DNA of 64,000 bases, from positions 599,001 through 663,000 of the forward strand of contig NZ_JANJZA010000001.1 of the NCBI RefSeq assembly GCF_026157035.1. Reading direction: 5' to 3'. Both the position numbers and the translations under genes were made by a program. This DNA is from Sphingomicrobium nitratireducens (GTDB taxonomy: Bacteria > Pseudomonadota > Alphaproteobacteria > Sphingomonadales > Sphingomonadaceae). Under the pieces are notes generated by a model that was not told the origin of the DNA, ran no database searches, and was given only the letters and a program-made list of their open reading frames with translations. Of this stretch, positions 56,449 to 64,000 are shown one piece after another (positions within the stretch are counted from its first letter, which is position 1; every line of letters begins with the position of its first letter).

Positions 56449-57471
56449 CTATTCGCCGGCGGTGTCGCTCGCGCCCTGCGAAGGCGACGGCGGCGGCGCG
56501 GCGGGCGGCGACGTGTCCGACTGGCTCGACGTCGGGCTGTTGGCCGGGCGCGTGGCGGTCGCCGACGGCGGGGTCGTCGATCCCTGCTGCGTGGCCGGAC
56601 GGGCCGGGGCGGGCGGCGGCGTCGAGCGAGTCGGCGAGGGAGAATTGGCAGCGGGGCGAACCGGCGCGCGCTGCGTCGTCGCCGGCGCAGGCGAGGGCGT
56701 GGTCGAAGGGGCGGCCTGCGCCTGCGGTCCTGCGAGCAGGTCGGTGCCGAGCAGGCTCACGCCGCTGACGGGGCTCCCCGACGGACCGATGGCGGGGGCG
56801 TCGGCGGTACCCACCGCAATGCGCAGGGCCGCCGGGTCTGACGCGTCAAGCATCGGCGCGGCGGCGTCGGCGGGCACGACAAAGCTTTCCCCGCTCGCCA
56901 GCCGTCCCTCGTAAAGCACCTCGCTGCCGTTGACGATGCGCACGTCGACCGGCTCGTTGGCGATGATAAGAACGTTGTCGGCCTGCTGGAGCGAGGCCGT
57001 CTGCGGGTCGGCGGTCGCCGCCTCGAGCACCTCGTCGGCGCGCACGTCCTCGCCCGCGAGGCGGCGGTCGTTGAGCCAGCTGAACAGCACGATCGCGGCG
57101 ATCACCGCGAGGACGGCGGCGACCAGCAGCCAGCGCGGCATGGCGCGCTTGGGGTCGCTGACCTCGTAACCCTCGATGTCGTGCTGGACCGGGCGGAACC
57201 CGCCCAATTCCTCGCGCAGCTGGGCGGCAACCTCTTCCTTGTCTAGCCCGACCGCGGCGGCATAGGACTTGGCGAATCCCATCGTATAGGTCGGCGCGGG
57301 AAGCTTCTCCCAGTCGCTGGCCTCGAGGCTCTGCAAGTGGCGCTTGGGGATGCGGGTGCTGGTCGCGAGGTCCTCGACCGACAGCTTCCTGGCCTCGCGG
57401 GCCTCGCGCAGCCTCTCGCCCACGGGCACCACGCCCGGAAGCTCGTCCTGCATCACGCTGTCGTCGTCCAT
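56449..57471 (-). CDS. RodZ-like helix-turn-helix membrane protein
   Basis: The protein has 340 residues. A cytoplasmic HTH_25 domain (about 16-90: VGERLREAREARKLSVEDLATSTRIPKRHL...LEASDWEKLP) is followed by one membrane helix at 112-132. A DUF4115-like periplasmic domain (about 165-235) precedes a Pro/Ser/Thr-rich tail of 100 residues. This is the layout of RodZ, which ties MreB to the elongation machinery and sets rod shape. The long low-complexity tail is unusual in length. It is first gene of its operon. Confidence 0.87.
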   Translation of the reverse strand: MDDDSVMQDELPGVVPVGERLREAREARKLSVEDLATSTRIPKRHLQSLEASDWEKLPAPTYTMGFAKSYAAAVGLDKEEVAAQLREELGGFRPVQHDIEGYEVSDPKRAMPRWLLVAAVLAVIAAIVLFSWLNDRRLAGEDVRADEVLEAATADPQTASLQQADNVLIIANEPVDVRIVNGSEVLYEGRLASGESFVVPADAAAPMLDASDPAALRIAVGTADAPAIGPSGSPVSGVSLLGTDLLAGPQAQAAPSTTPSPAPATTQRAPVRPAANSPSPTRSTPPPAPARPATQQGSTTPPSATATRPANSPTSSQSDTSPPAAPPPSPSQGASDTAGE

Positions 57472-57570
57472 ACCCCACTCCCCGCAGATTCACGGCTACG
57501 CCCGGCACGCACAATCGACATGAGCGCGCCGCCAGTCAATGGCCAACCGCCTGTGAAATCGCGGGTTTCG

Positions 57571-59835
57571 TCAGCCCAGGACCACGTCGTGCCGCTTCGC
57601 CCACGCGAGCAGCGTCTTGCGCAGGTCGCGCGGGGGCTTGGCGAGCAACCGGTCCAGCTCCTTTTTCGCCTCGCCCGCGTCGAGCGAGCGGACCATCGCC
57701 TTGATCGGACCGACCGCGGCGGGGGTGATCGAGAAGTTCTCGATGCCGATGCCGATCAGCGCCAGCGCCTCGAGCGGGCGACCACCCATTTCGCCGCACA
57801 CGCGCACGGGAACGTCGGCTTCCTTCGCCTGGACCGCGATGCGCCTGAGAAAGCGCAGGATGGCCGGGCTCAGCCAGTCGTAGCGCTCGGCAAGGCGCGG
57901 CTCGGCGCGGTCGGCGGCGAACAGGAACTGGGTGAGGTCGTTGGTGCCGATCGACAGGAAGTCGAGGCGCGGCAGCAGGATGTCGAGCATCTCGGCAAGG
58001 CTCGGCACCTCGAGCATGCAGCCATATTCGGTGACCGTGGGCAGCATCCGCTTCTTCTTGCGCAGCCACTCGACCTGTTCCTCGAACAGGGCGCGCGCTT
58101 CCTCGTACTCCCACGGTTCGGAGACCATCGGGAACATCACCTTGAGGTGCCGCCCGCCCGCTGCCTCGAGCAAGGCGCGCGCCTGCGCCTTCATCAGCGC
58201 CTGACGGTCGAGCGACAGGCGCAGCGCGCGCCAGCCCATCGCCGGGTTCTCGGCCTCGTCCTTGACGTCCTGCAGGTAAGGCAGCGCCTTGTCGCCGCCG
58301 ATGTCGAGCGTGCGGAACACGACCGGCTTGTCGCCCGCCGCATCGAGCACTTCCTTGTAGAGCTTCAGCTGGCTCTCGCGTCCGGGCAGGGTCGCGGCGA
58401 CGAGGAACTGGAATTCGGTGCGGAACAGGCCGATGCCCTCGGCCCCCACGATATCGAGCTGGGCGACGTCCTCGGACAGGCCCGCATTGACCATCAGCGT
58501 GACGCGCTTGCCGTCGGTGGTCTCGGCCGGCTTGTTCCTGATTGCGGCGAATTCGGCGCGGCGCTTCTGGCTCGTGGCCATGCGCTGGTCGAACGTGTGG
58601 GTGACCGCGCGGCTGGGGCGCACCACGATCGAGCCCTGGTCGCCGTCGACCAGGATCGGGTCGCCTTCGGACGCGATGTGGCGGATGTCGTCGATGCGGC
58701 CGACGACCGGCACGCCCATCGCGCGCGCCACGATGGTGACGTGTGCGGTCAGCGAGCCTTCCTGGAGGATGACCCCCTTCAGGCGGCGCCGGTCGTAGTC
58801 GAGCAGTTCGGCCGGCCCGAGGTTGCGCGCGATGAGGATCGTGTCCTCCTTGAGGCCCTGCTGGGCTGCAGTCCCGAAGCGGCCCGCGACGATCCGCATC
58901 AACCGGTTCGACAGGTCCTCGAGGTCGTGCATCCGCTCGGCCAGCAACGGATCGTCGATTTCCTGCATCCGCGCGCGCGTGCGCTGCTGGACGCGTTCGA
59001 TCGCGGCCTCGGCGGTCAGGCCGCTGTCGATCGCCTCGTTGATCCGCCGCGCCCAACCCTCGTCGTAGGCGAACATCTTGTAGGTCTCGAGGACCTCCTC
59101 GTGCTCGCCGGCGACCCCGAATTCGGCCTCGCGGGTCATGTGGTCGATCTGGTCGCGCATCTTGCGGAACGCGGCATAGACCCGCGCGCGCTCGGCTTCG
59201 GTGTCCTCGGCGACGGTGTGCTCGACGGTGACCTTGGGCTGGTGGAACACCGCGGCGCCCTTGGCCATGCCCGCGACCAGCTTGAGCCCGACCAGCGTCT
59301 GTGCCCCCGTGTCCCGCGCGCGCCCGCGTGTCCCGTCCGCGATCCCCGCGCTCGCGAGCAGTTCCGAAAGCACCATCGCCACCGTCTGGAGCGCCTCGAT
59401 CTCGACATCCTCGTAGCGGCGCGTGTCCTCGTGTTGCACGGTAAGCACCCCGATCGGCTCCTCCCGCCGAACAATCGGAATTCCCGCAAAACTGTGGAAA
59501 TCTTCCTCTCCGGTCTCGGGACGATAGGCGTATTGCGGATGGCTCGACGCCTCGTCGAGGTTGAGGATAAGCCCCTGTTCGGCGATCGTGCCGACGAGGC
59601 CTTCGCCCATGCGCAGGCGCGTGACGTGGACCGCGCCCTTGTTGAGGCCGTGCGTGGCGTAAAGTTCGAGCGCGTTGTCGCGCAGGACGTAGATCGAGCA
59701 GACCTCGCTCTTCATCGCCTCGGCGATGATGTCGACGACCTTGTCGAGCTTCGCCTGCGTCGAGCCGCGGCTCGCCATCAGGTCGTGGAGACCGGTAAGA
59801 ATTTCGCGGGCGGCTGAGGCGGCGGTCTGCGGCAT
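57571..59835 (-). CDS. ptsP: Phosphoenolpyruvate-protein phosphotransferase PtsP (EI-Ntr)
   Basis: The protein has 754 residues with an N-terminal GAF domain (about 18-155), then the enzyme I module. The phospho-acceptor His is in GSLTAHVTIVARAMGVP. The PEP-binding TIM barrel has GAEGIGLFRTEFQF, FRTLDIGGDKALPYL, MVSEPWEYEEA and SIGTNDLTQFLFAADR, and VRVCGEMGG lies near the end. It starts the nitrogen-related PTS phosphorelay (PtsP to NPr to EIIA-Ntr). The GAF domain senses glutamine or other ligands in relatives. The gene is monocistronic here and lies behind the aspartate kinase region. Confidence 0.96.
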   Translation of the reverse strand: MPQTAASAAREILTGLHDLMASRGSTQAKLDKVVDIIAEAMKSEVCSIYVLRDNALELYATHGLNKGAVHVTRLRMGEGLVGTIAEQGLILNLDEASSHPQYAYRPETGEEDFHSFAGIPIVRREEPIGVLTVQHEDTRRYEDVEIEALQTVAMVLSELLASAGIADGTRGRARDTGAQTLVGLKLVAGMAKGAAVFHQPKVTVEHTVAEDTEAERARVYAAFRKMRDQIDHMTREAEFGVAGEHEEVLETYKMFAYDEGWARRINEAIDSGLTAEAAIERVQQRTRARMQEIDDPLLAERMHDLEDLSNRLMRIVAGRFGTAAQQGLKEDTILIARNLGPAELLDYDRRRLKGVILQEGSLTAHVTIVARAMGVPVVGRIDDIRHIASEGDPILVDGDQGSIVVRPSRAVTHTFDQRMATSQKRRAEFAAIRNKPAETTDGKRVTLMVNAGLSEDVAQLDIVGAEGIGLFRTEFQFLVAATLPGRESQLKLYKEVLDAAGDKPVVFRTLDIGGDKALPYLQDVKDEAENPAMGWRALRLSLDRQALMKAQARALLEAAGGRHLKVMFPMVSEPWEYEEARALFEEQVEWLRKKKRMLPTVTEYGCMLEVPSLAEMLDILLPRLDFLSIGTNDLTQFLFAADRAEPRLAERYDWLSPAILRFLRRIAVQAKEADVPVRVCGEMGGRPLEALALIGIGIENFSITPAAVGPIKAMVRSLDAGEAKKELDRLLAKPPRDLRKTLLAWAKRHDVVLG

Positions 59836-59895
59836 GGATGTGCGCTAGCAGACGGCCGCCACCGCTGTCACGCGGTCGAAGCGAGGGCCGCGTCT

Positions 59896-61578
59896 TTATT
59901 CGACACGGCGTCCCGTCATCTCCCGCGCACCACGATAGAGCTTCACCTCTTCGACCCTGCTGCCCTCACCGATGAATTCCAGCTTCATCGGCGTGCCGTC
60001 GACGGCAAACATGGCCTGGTCCAGTGCCCGCAGCGGCATGGATTCCTCCTTGCCGTCCTGGCGCAACGTGAGCTTGCCCTCGTTATCCTTCTCGACATGG
60101 ACGACGACGTCGGTTTCCATCCGATAAGCGCCGACGAGGGCCGCGAGCCGACCCGGATCGATGACGACGCTTTCCTCGATACCGCCGATCCGGCGCGCGT
60201 CGACCGGCTCTTCGTAGGCTGCGTCATGGAATCGCAGCATCGGCCCGCCGTCAGGCCCGCGCACGAACTCGAACCAGTCGCCACGCTCCTTCTCGAAGAA
60301 GAAGCGGCGCTCGCCGAAATAGGTCACCGGGAGCGCGCTCGATCCTTCGGCGGCAAACCACAGCTTGCCGTCGCGTTCGAGGAACTGGATCTTGCGGCCT
60401 TCGACCTCGTAGGTGCCGATCATCGGCTTGGCCCGTGCGATGTCGAGCGGCTCTTCGACGAATATCGGGAACGGCCGCCCCATCGCTGCCGCCGCCATGC
60501 GCTCGGCAAGCGCGCGGGGCTGGCTCTTGGGGCTGGTGCTGTTGGCGAAGACCGCGACGACCACGTCGCCTTCGGGGACGTAGAGCATTTCGGTCCGCAC
60601 CCCGTCCATCGCGCCGCCCTGGAAATAGGTCTTGCCGCCGTAGAGCTGGCCGATGCGGAAGCCGAAGCCGTAGCGGGACTCCTCGCCGCTCGCCAGCCGG
60701 GGCATGGCCAGCGCTTCGCGTGTCATCTCCGCGCCAAGCAATTTCTCGTGATAAAGGGCGTTTGCGAAGGTCGCGAGATCGGCAAGCGACCCGCTGAGCC
60801 CGCCCGCGGCCCCGGCGATGCCCTTGTCCTCGAACGCCGGCACCGCCGCCGCCGACGCGTCGGGGCCGTCATAGCCGACCATGGTCACCTCGTTTTCCAT
60901 CAGCGACGTAAGCCCCAGCGGGCCCGCGACGCGCGTCGCCATGGCCTCGGTCCAAGGCTTGCCGGTGACCTTCTCGATGATCACGCCGAGCAGCATGTAG
61001 CCGCTATTGTTATATTCGAACCGCTCGCCGGGCTCGGATTTCGCCGGCAGCGCGGAGAGCATGTCGACGATCTGCTGGCTGGAGAAGGAGCGATGCTTGT
61101 TCTCTTCGATCCAGCCGGGCTGCTTGGTGATGTCGGTGATTCCCGATGTGTGATTGAGCAGTTGGCGGATCGTCGCGCCGGCCACCTTTGGATTGAAGCC
61201 GCCGACATGGTTGCCGATCGGGTCGTCGAGCGAGAGGAGGCCGTCCTCGGCCAAGCTCGCGACCGTCGCTGCGCTGATCGCCTTGCTGATCGAGGCAAGA
61301 AAGTAGCGCTCGGTCGGGACCATCCGCCGGCCGGCCTCGATATCCGCCATTCCCCGAGCGGCGTGGAAGATCGTCCTCCCGCCCTTGGTGACGATCACCG
61401 CCCCGCCGGGCCCGTCGACGTCGTAGGCATCGGCGAGAATCGCTGCGAGCTCGGCCCGGATCGCCGCGTCGTCGCGGACCGCGGATGCGACAGCCTGGCG
61501 GGACGCTCCGGCCGGTGCCGGGATCGCGGCGGTCGCCAGCATTAGCGCCGTGATCGAAAGGGAGGTGAGGATTCGCAT
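59896..61578 (-). CDS. Exported serine hydrolase, beta-lactamase fold with C-terminal DUF3471-like domain
   Basis: The protein has 560 residues and a signal peptide (MRILTSLSITALMLATAAIPAPAGA). The nucleophile motif S-x-x-K is in FLASISKAISA. Y-x-N is in FEYNNSGYMLLGVI, and the HTSG block is present. The C-terminal 150 residues form a separate beta-rich domain as in DUF3471 proteins. It probably cleaves peptides or esters in the periplasm; a true beta-lactamase activity is less likely. It is divergent from the hemerythrin-like gene, with 161 bases between them in which I see no clear motif. Confidence 0.87.
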   Translation of the reverse strand: MRILTSLSITALMLATAAIPAPAGASRQAVASAVRDDAAIRAELAAILADAYDVDGPGGAVIVTKGGRTIFHAARGMADIEAGRRMVPTERYFLASISKAISAATVASLAEDGLLSLDDPIGNHVGGFNPKVAGATIRQLLNHTSGITDITKQPGWIEENKHRSFSSQQIVDMLSALPAKSEPGERFEYNNSGYMLLGVIIEKVTGKPWTEAMATRVAGPLGLTSLMENEVTMVGYDGPDASAAAVPAFEDKGIAGAAGGLSGSLADLATFANALYHEKLLGAEMTREALAMPRLASGEESRYGFGFRIGQLYGGKTYFQGGAMDGVRTEMLYVPEGDVVVAVFANSTSPKSQPRALAERMAAAAMGRPFPIFVEEPLDIARAKPMIGTYEVEGRKIQFLERDGKLWFAAEGSSALPVTYFGERRFFFEKERGDWFEFVRGPDGGPMLRFHDAAYEEPVDARRIGGIEESVVIDPGRLAALVGAYRMETDVVVHVEKDNEGKLTLRQDGKEESMPLRALDQAMFAVDGTPMKLEFIGEGSRVEEVKLYRGAREMTGRRVE

Positions 61579-61739
61579 CGTCGTGACTCCATGGAAATTG
61601 AACGAGCCCGGAGCCTTGCCGATGATGTGGTGAAAGCCATGAGGGCCGCATGATCTTTCGGTGAAATGTGCGCGCGGATTGATCCGTATCGGTTCGGATA
61701 ATCGCGAAACTTGCCGCAGCCCGTGCGTTGGGGTCGATC

Positions 61740-62294
61740 ATGCAGACGGCAAGCCATTCGCCTTCCAGCGACTCTTCGGCCCTCCTCTCAAGGGGGCAGC
61801 GGCTGGCGTGCGACGAGGCCGCGCTCCTCGTCCACGAACGCCACCTCGCGCTCGCGCACCTCATCGACCACGTGGAAGGACGGCTGGACGAGGATGTCCG
61901 GGTCGAGCGCGCCGATGAGGCGGATTGCGCCATCCTCGCGCTCGACATCGCGCGGCTGATGGGGCTCGTCACCCGCCACCTCGCGCGCAACGGCGAACAT
62001 CTCTACCCGGTCCTGGGCGAATGCGCCGGTGCCGAAGGTCGTCGGCTGGTCGAACGGTTGCGCGGCGAGGCGAGGGGCCTTTCGGGGATCGCGCACGTCT
62101 TCACCCGCCGCTGGAGCGGGGGCGAGCATATCCGCGCGGACCGCAGCAGCTTCAGGATCGAGACGCGGTTGATGCTCGGAGAACTGCGGGCCTGGCTCGA
62201 TCGCGAGGACGAACTGCTTGCAGGGATCGGCAGGGACAGTGGCGAAGGCCCGAAGCCGGTGCGTTGTCCGGTGCGCGCGCCGCGTGCCGCCTAG
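61740..62294 (+). CDS. Hemerythrin-like helical protein
   Basis: The protein has 184 residues from ATG 61740; TTG 61728 is in frame. Four long amphipathic helices carry His and Glu in hemerythrin-like spacing: LVHERHLALAHLIDHVE, GLVTRHLARNGEHLYPVLGE and GIAHVFTRRW. The last helix reads LDREDELL, where the usual His is replaced, so the di-iron site may be incomplete. A short Pro/Arg tail follows. The function is unknown. It is convergent with the nitronate monooxygenase-like gene, sharing CTAG. Confidence 0.65.
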   Translation: MQTASHSPSSDSSALLSRGQRLACDEAALLVHERHLALAHLIDHVEGRLDEDVRVERADEADCAILALDIARLMGLVTRHLARNGEHLYPVLGECAGAEGRRLVERLRGEARGLSGIAHVFTRRWSGGEHIRADRSSFRIETRLMLGELRAWLDREDELLAGIGRDSGEGPKPVRCPVRAPRAA

Positions 62295-63349
62295 CCGCGG
62301 GCTTCGAGCGCGGCGGCCGCCTCGTCGACCAGTTCGGCGATGATGTCGACGACCGGTTCCTCGCGCTTGACCATCCCAACCGACTGGCCCGCCATCACGC
62401 TGCCGCTTTCGACGTCGCCGTCGATCACCGCGCGCTTCAATGCGCCGGCCCAATAATGTTCGATCTGGAGTTGCGCCTCGGCCATCTCGATCGTGCCCGC
62501 GTCGAGCAGGCCCGCGACCTCGCGCTGCTTGGCGGCGAAATTCTCCATCTCGCGATTCTTGATCGCGCGCACCGGGATGACCGGCAGGCGCGGGTCGATC
62601 TGGACGGAGGGGATCGCATCGCGGGCGGAGGCGCGGAGGAAGGCTTTTTTGAAATTCTCGTGCGCAATGCACTCGTCGGCACACACGAAGCGGGTGCCGA
62701 GCTGGACGCCGACCGCGCCCATTTCGAGATAGGCCGCGATCGCCTCGCCGCGCCCGATGCCCCCTGCGACGAACACCGGCATCTCTTCCGCCATGACGGG
62801 GAGGATTTCCTGCGCGAGCACGCTGGTCGAGACCGGCCCGATATGGCCGCCCGCTTCCATGCCCTCGACCACCAGCGCGTCGACGCCCGAGCGTTTCAGC
62901 TTCTTGGCGAGCGCCAGCGCGGGCGCGAAGGCGATGAGCTTGGCGCCGCTTGCCTTGATCCGCTCGATCGACTTGCCCGACGGCAACCCACCCGCCAGCA
63001 CGACATGGCCGACCTCGTGGCGCGCGCAGATGTCGATCAGTTCGTCCAGATCGGGGTGCATGGTGATGAGATTCACGCCGAAGGGTTTGTCGGTCATCGC
63101 CTTGGTCGCGGCGATTTCCTTGTCGAGCAGGTCGGGCGGCATCGCGCCGCACGCGATCACCCCGAACCCGCCGGCATTGGAGATGGCCGAGACGAGGTTG
63201 CGCTCGGAAATCCAGCTCATCGCGCCGCCAAGGATGGCGTGCTCGCATCCGAGGAAATCGGTTCCGCGCTTCATCAAGGTCTGGAGGCGCAGATGCCCCG
63301 AGGTGCCGTGCATGGTGCGCGTCTTGGCGATCAGCCCTTCACCGCTCAT
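62291..63349 (-). CDS. Nitronate monooxygenase / NAD(P)H-dependent flavin oxidoreductase family
   Basis: The protein has 352 residues from ATG 63349, with AGGGGA eight bases upstream; ATG 63274 is a shorter option. It has an FMN-binding TIM barrel of the 2-nitropropane dioxygenase type: ILGGAMSWISERNLVSAISNAGG at the start, VVEGMEAGGHIG, VFVAGGIGRG (FMN phosphate) and VQLGTRFVCADE. Members oxidise nitronates or reduce enoyl groups; this one cannot be assigned. It follows lysC by three bases, so it is probably co-transcribed. Confidence 0.88.
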   Translation of the reverse strand: MSGEGLIAKTRTMHGTSGHLRLQTLMKRGTDFLGCEHAILGGAMSWISERNLVSAISNAGGFGVIACGAMPPDLLDKEIAATKAMTDKPFGVNLITMHPDLDELIDICARHEVGHVVLAGGLPSGKSIERIKASGAKLIAFAPALALAKKLKRSGVDALVVEGMEAGGHIGPVSTSVLAQEILPVMAEEMPVFVAGGIGRGEAIAAYLEMGAVGVQLGTRFVCADECIAHENFKKAFLRASARDAIPSVQIDPRLPVIPVRAIKNREMENFAAKQREVAGLLDAGTIEMAEAQLQIEHYWAGALKRAVIDGDVESGSVMAGQSVGMVKREEPVVDIIAELVDEAAAALEARG

Positions 63350-63352
63350 TCG

Positions 63353-64000
63353 TCAATTCCCCTGATTATCGTCGTCCAGCCCGTAGGCCTTGTGGAGTGC
63401 GCGCACCGCCAGTTCGACGTCATTCTCGTCGATCAGCACGCTGGCGCGGATTTCGCCGGTCGAGGCGGCGGCGATGTTGATGCGCCGCTCGGCCAATGTC
63501 TCGAACATCAGCGAGGCGAGCGCCGGGTCGGAGCGCAGCCCCACACCCACGATCGAAACCTTGGCGACACGGTCGTCGCTCTTGATGCCCTCGAAGCCGA
63601 GCTCGTCCTTGCGCGCCTCGAGCAGCGCCAGCGCCTTGGCCAGCTGCGCGCGCGGCACGGTGAAATTGAGGTCGCTCTTGCCCACGCCCTGCGTGGCTGC
63701 GTGGACGATCATGTCGACGGGAATAGCGGCTTCGGCGAGCGGTGCGATCGCCTTGGCGAGCGACCCGGTTTCATCGGCGATGCCGGTCAGGGTGACGCGC
63801 GCCTCGTTCCGATCGGCGGCGATGCCTGCGATGGCGGTGCGTTCCATATCCTCTCCCAGTTGAGCGACCACTTCGGTGCCCGTCTTGTCCTCGAACGCCG
63901 ACAGGACGCGCAGCGGCAAGTTCTCGCGCATGGCGAGCCCGACCGAGCGCACCTGCAAGACTTTCGCGCCCGCGCCTGCCAGTTCGAGCATCTCCTCGAA
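63353..64000 (-). CDS. lysC: Aspartate kinase, C-terminal part (5' end outside window)
   Basis: The frame is open to the right edge (216 codons with stop). The visible part begins EEMLELAGAGAKVLQVRSVGLA, the end of the kinase domain, followed by two ACT domains (about GIAADRNEARVTLTGIAD and VSIVGVGLRSDP...MFETLAERRINI) that bind Lys or Thr. Aspartate kinase catalyses the first step to Lys, Met and Thr. The call is firm although the catalytic Lys is outside the window. Confidence 0.93.
   Translation of the reverse strand, partial: FEEMLELAGAGAKVLQVRSVGLAMRENLPLRVLSAFEDKTGTEVVAQLGEDMERTAIAGIAADRNEARVTLTGIADETGSLAKAIAPLAEAAIPVDMIVHAATQGVGKSDLNFTVPRAQLAKALALLEARKDELGFEGIKSDDRVAKVSIVGVGLRSDPALASLMFETLAERRINIAAASTGEIRASVLIDENDVELAVRALHKAYGLDDDNQGN

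Noticed and set aside
57337-59817. Plus-strand open frame of 826 codons opposite ptsP and rodZ-like
   Set aside because: It is an antisense shadow; ptsP has all enzyme I motifs on the other strand.

Overview
The window is high-GC chromosomal DNA from an alphaproteobacterium, most likely a sphingomonad (order Sphingomonadales). The support is the gene content and order: mutY-DUF721-dsbA-like-smc, yajC-secD-secF, a rodZ-like/cpoB/tilS/ftsH run, nadD-rsfS-rlmH-envC-ctpA, a subclass B3 metallo-beta-lactamase, coq7, and a GTTC-N7-GTTC LexA-type box, which is an alphaproteobacterial form. Genes are packed tightly, many start and stop codons overlap, and no gap between genes exceeds about 220 bases. 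I see no integrase, transposase, CRISPR array or rRNA. One tRNA, Pro(GGG), is present.

Layout. 1-4.3 kb: a DUF389 membrane protein cut by the window edge, a GDSL-lipase autotransporter and an exported M20 peptidase, all on the minus strand. 4.4-9.4 kb: an isolated endolysin-holin pair, an esterase, hslV-hslU and a serine-hydrolase lipoprotein. 9.3-18.5 kb: DUF2459, tRNA-Pro, then yajC-secD-secF, bamD, recN, a dienelactone hydrolase and ligA on the plus strand. 18.5-23.8 kb, minus strand: prmA, a B3 metallo-beta-lactamase, an SDR oxidoreductase and two tandem soluble chemoreceptors. 23.9-30 kb: sdhC-sdhD-sdhA without sdhB, then a 1.8 kb segment bounded by direct repeats that encodes two repeat-containing secreted proteins, then creD. 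30-38 kb: a LOG-family protein, DUF1801, a membrane cytochrome c, mutY, DUF721, a DsbA-like protein and smc.

The two most interesting blocks are adjacent. At 37.8-40.6 kb a minus-strand four-gene operon (outer-membrane protein, FMN-binding protein, ApbE flavin transferase, four-helix haem-type membrane protein) sits behind a promoter whose spacer is filled by a Fur-like box. It looks like an iron-controlled extracytoplasmic electron-transfer chain. At 40.6-43.9 kb a minus-strand operon encodes a radical SAM DNA-repair-type protein, a hemerythrin and a DUF4130-UdgX fusion. A perfect GTTC-N7-GTTC box lies two bases before its first start codon, which suggests an SOS-controlled uracil or base-damage response.

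44-64 kb is mostly housekeeping: a DUF885 peptidase, coq7-dsbB-ctpA-envC-rlmH-rsfS-nadD, DUF3667, ftsH-tilS-cpoB-rodZ-like, ptsP, a second serine hydrolase, a hemerythrin-like protein, a nitronate monooxygenase-like enzyme and the 3' end of lysC. All calls come from reading the sequence. Family names rest on motif recognition, and regulatory calls are pattern matches without experimental support.
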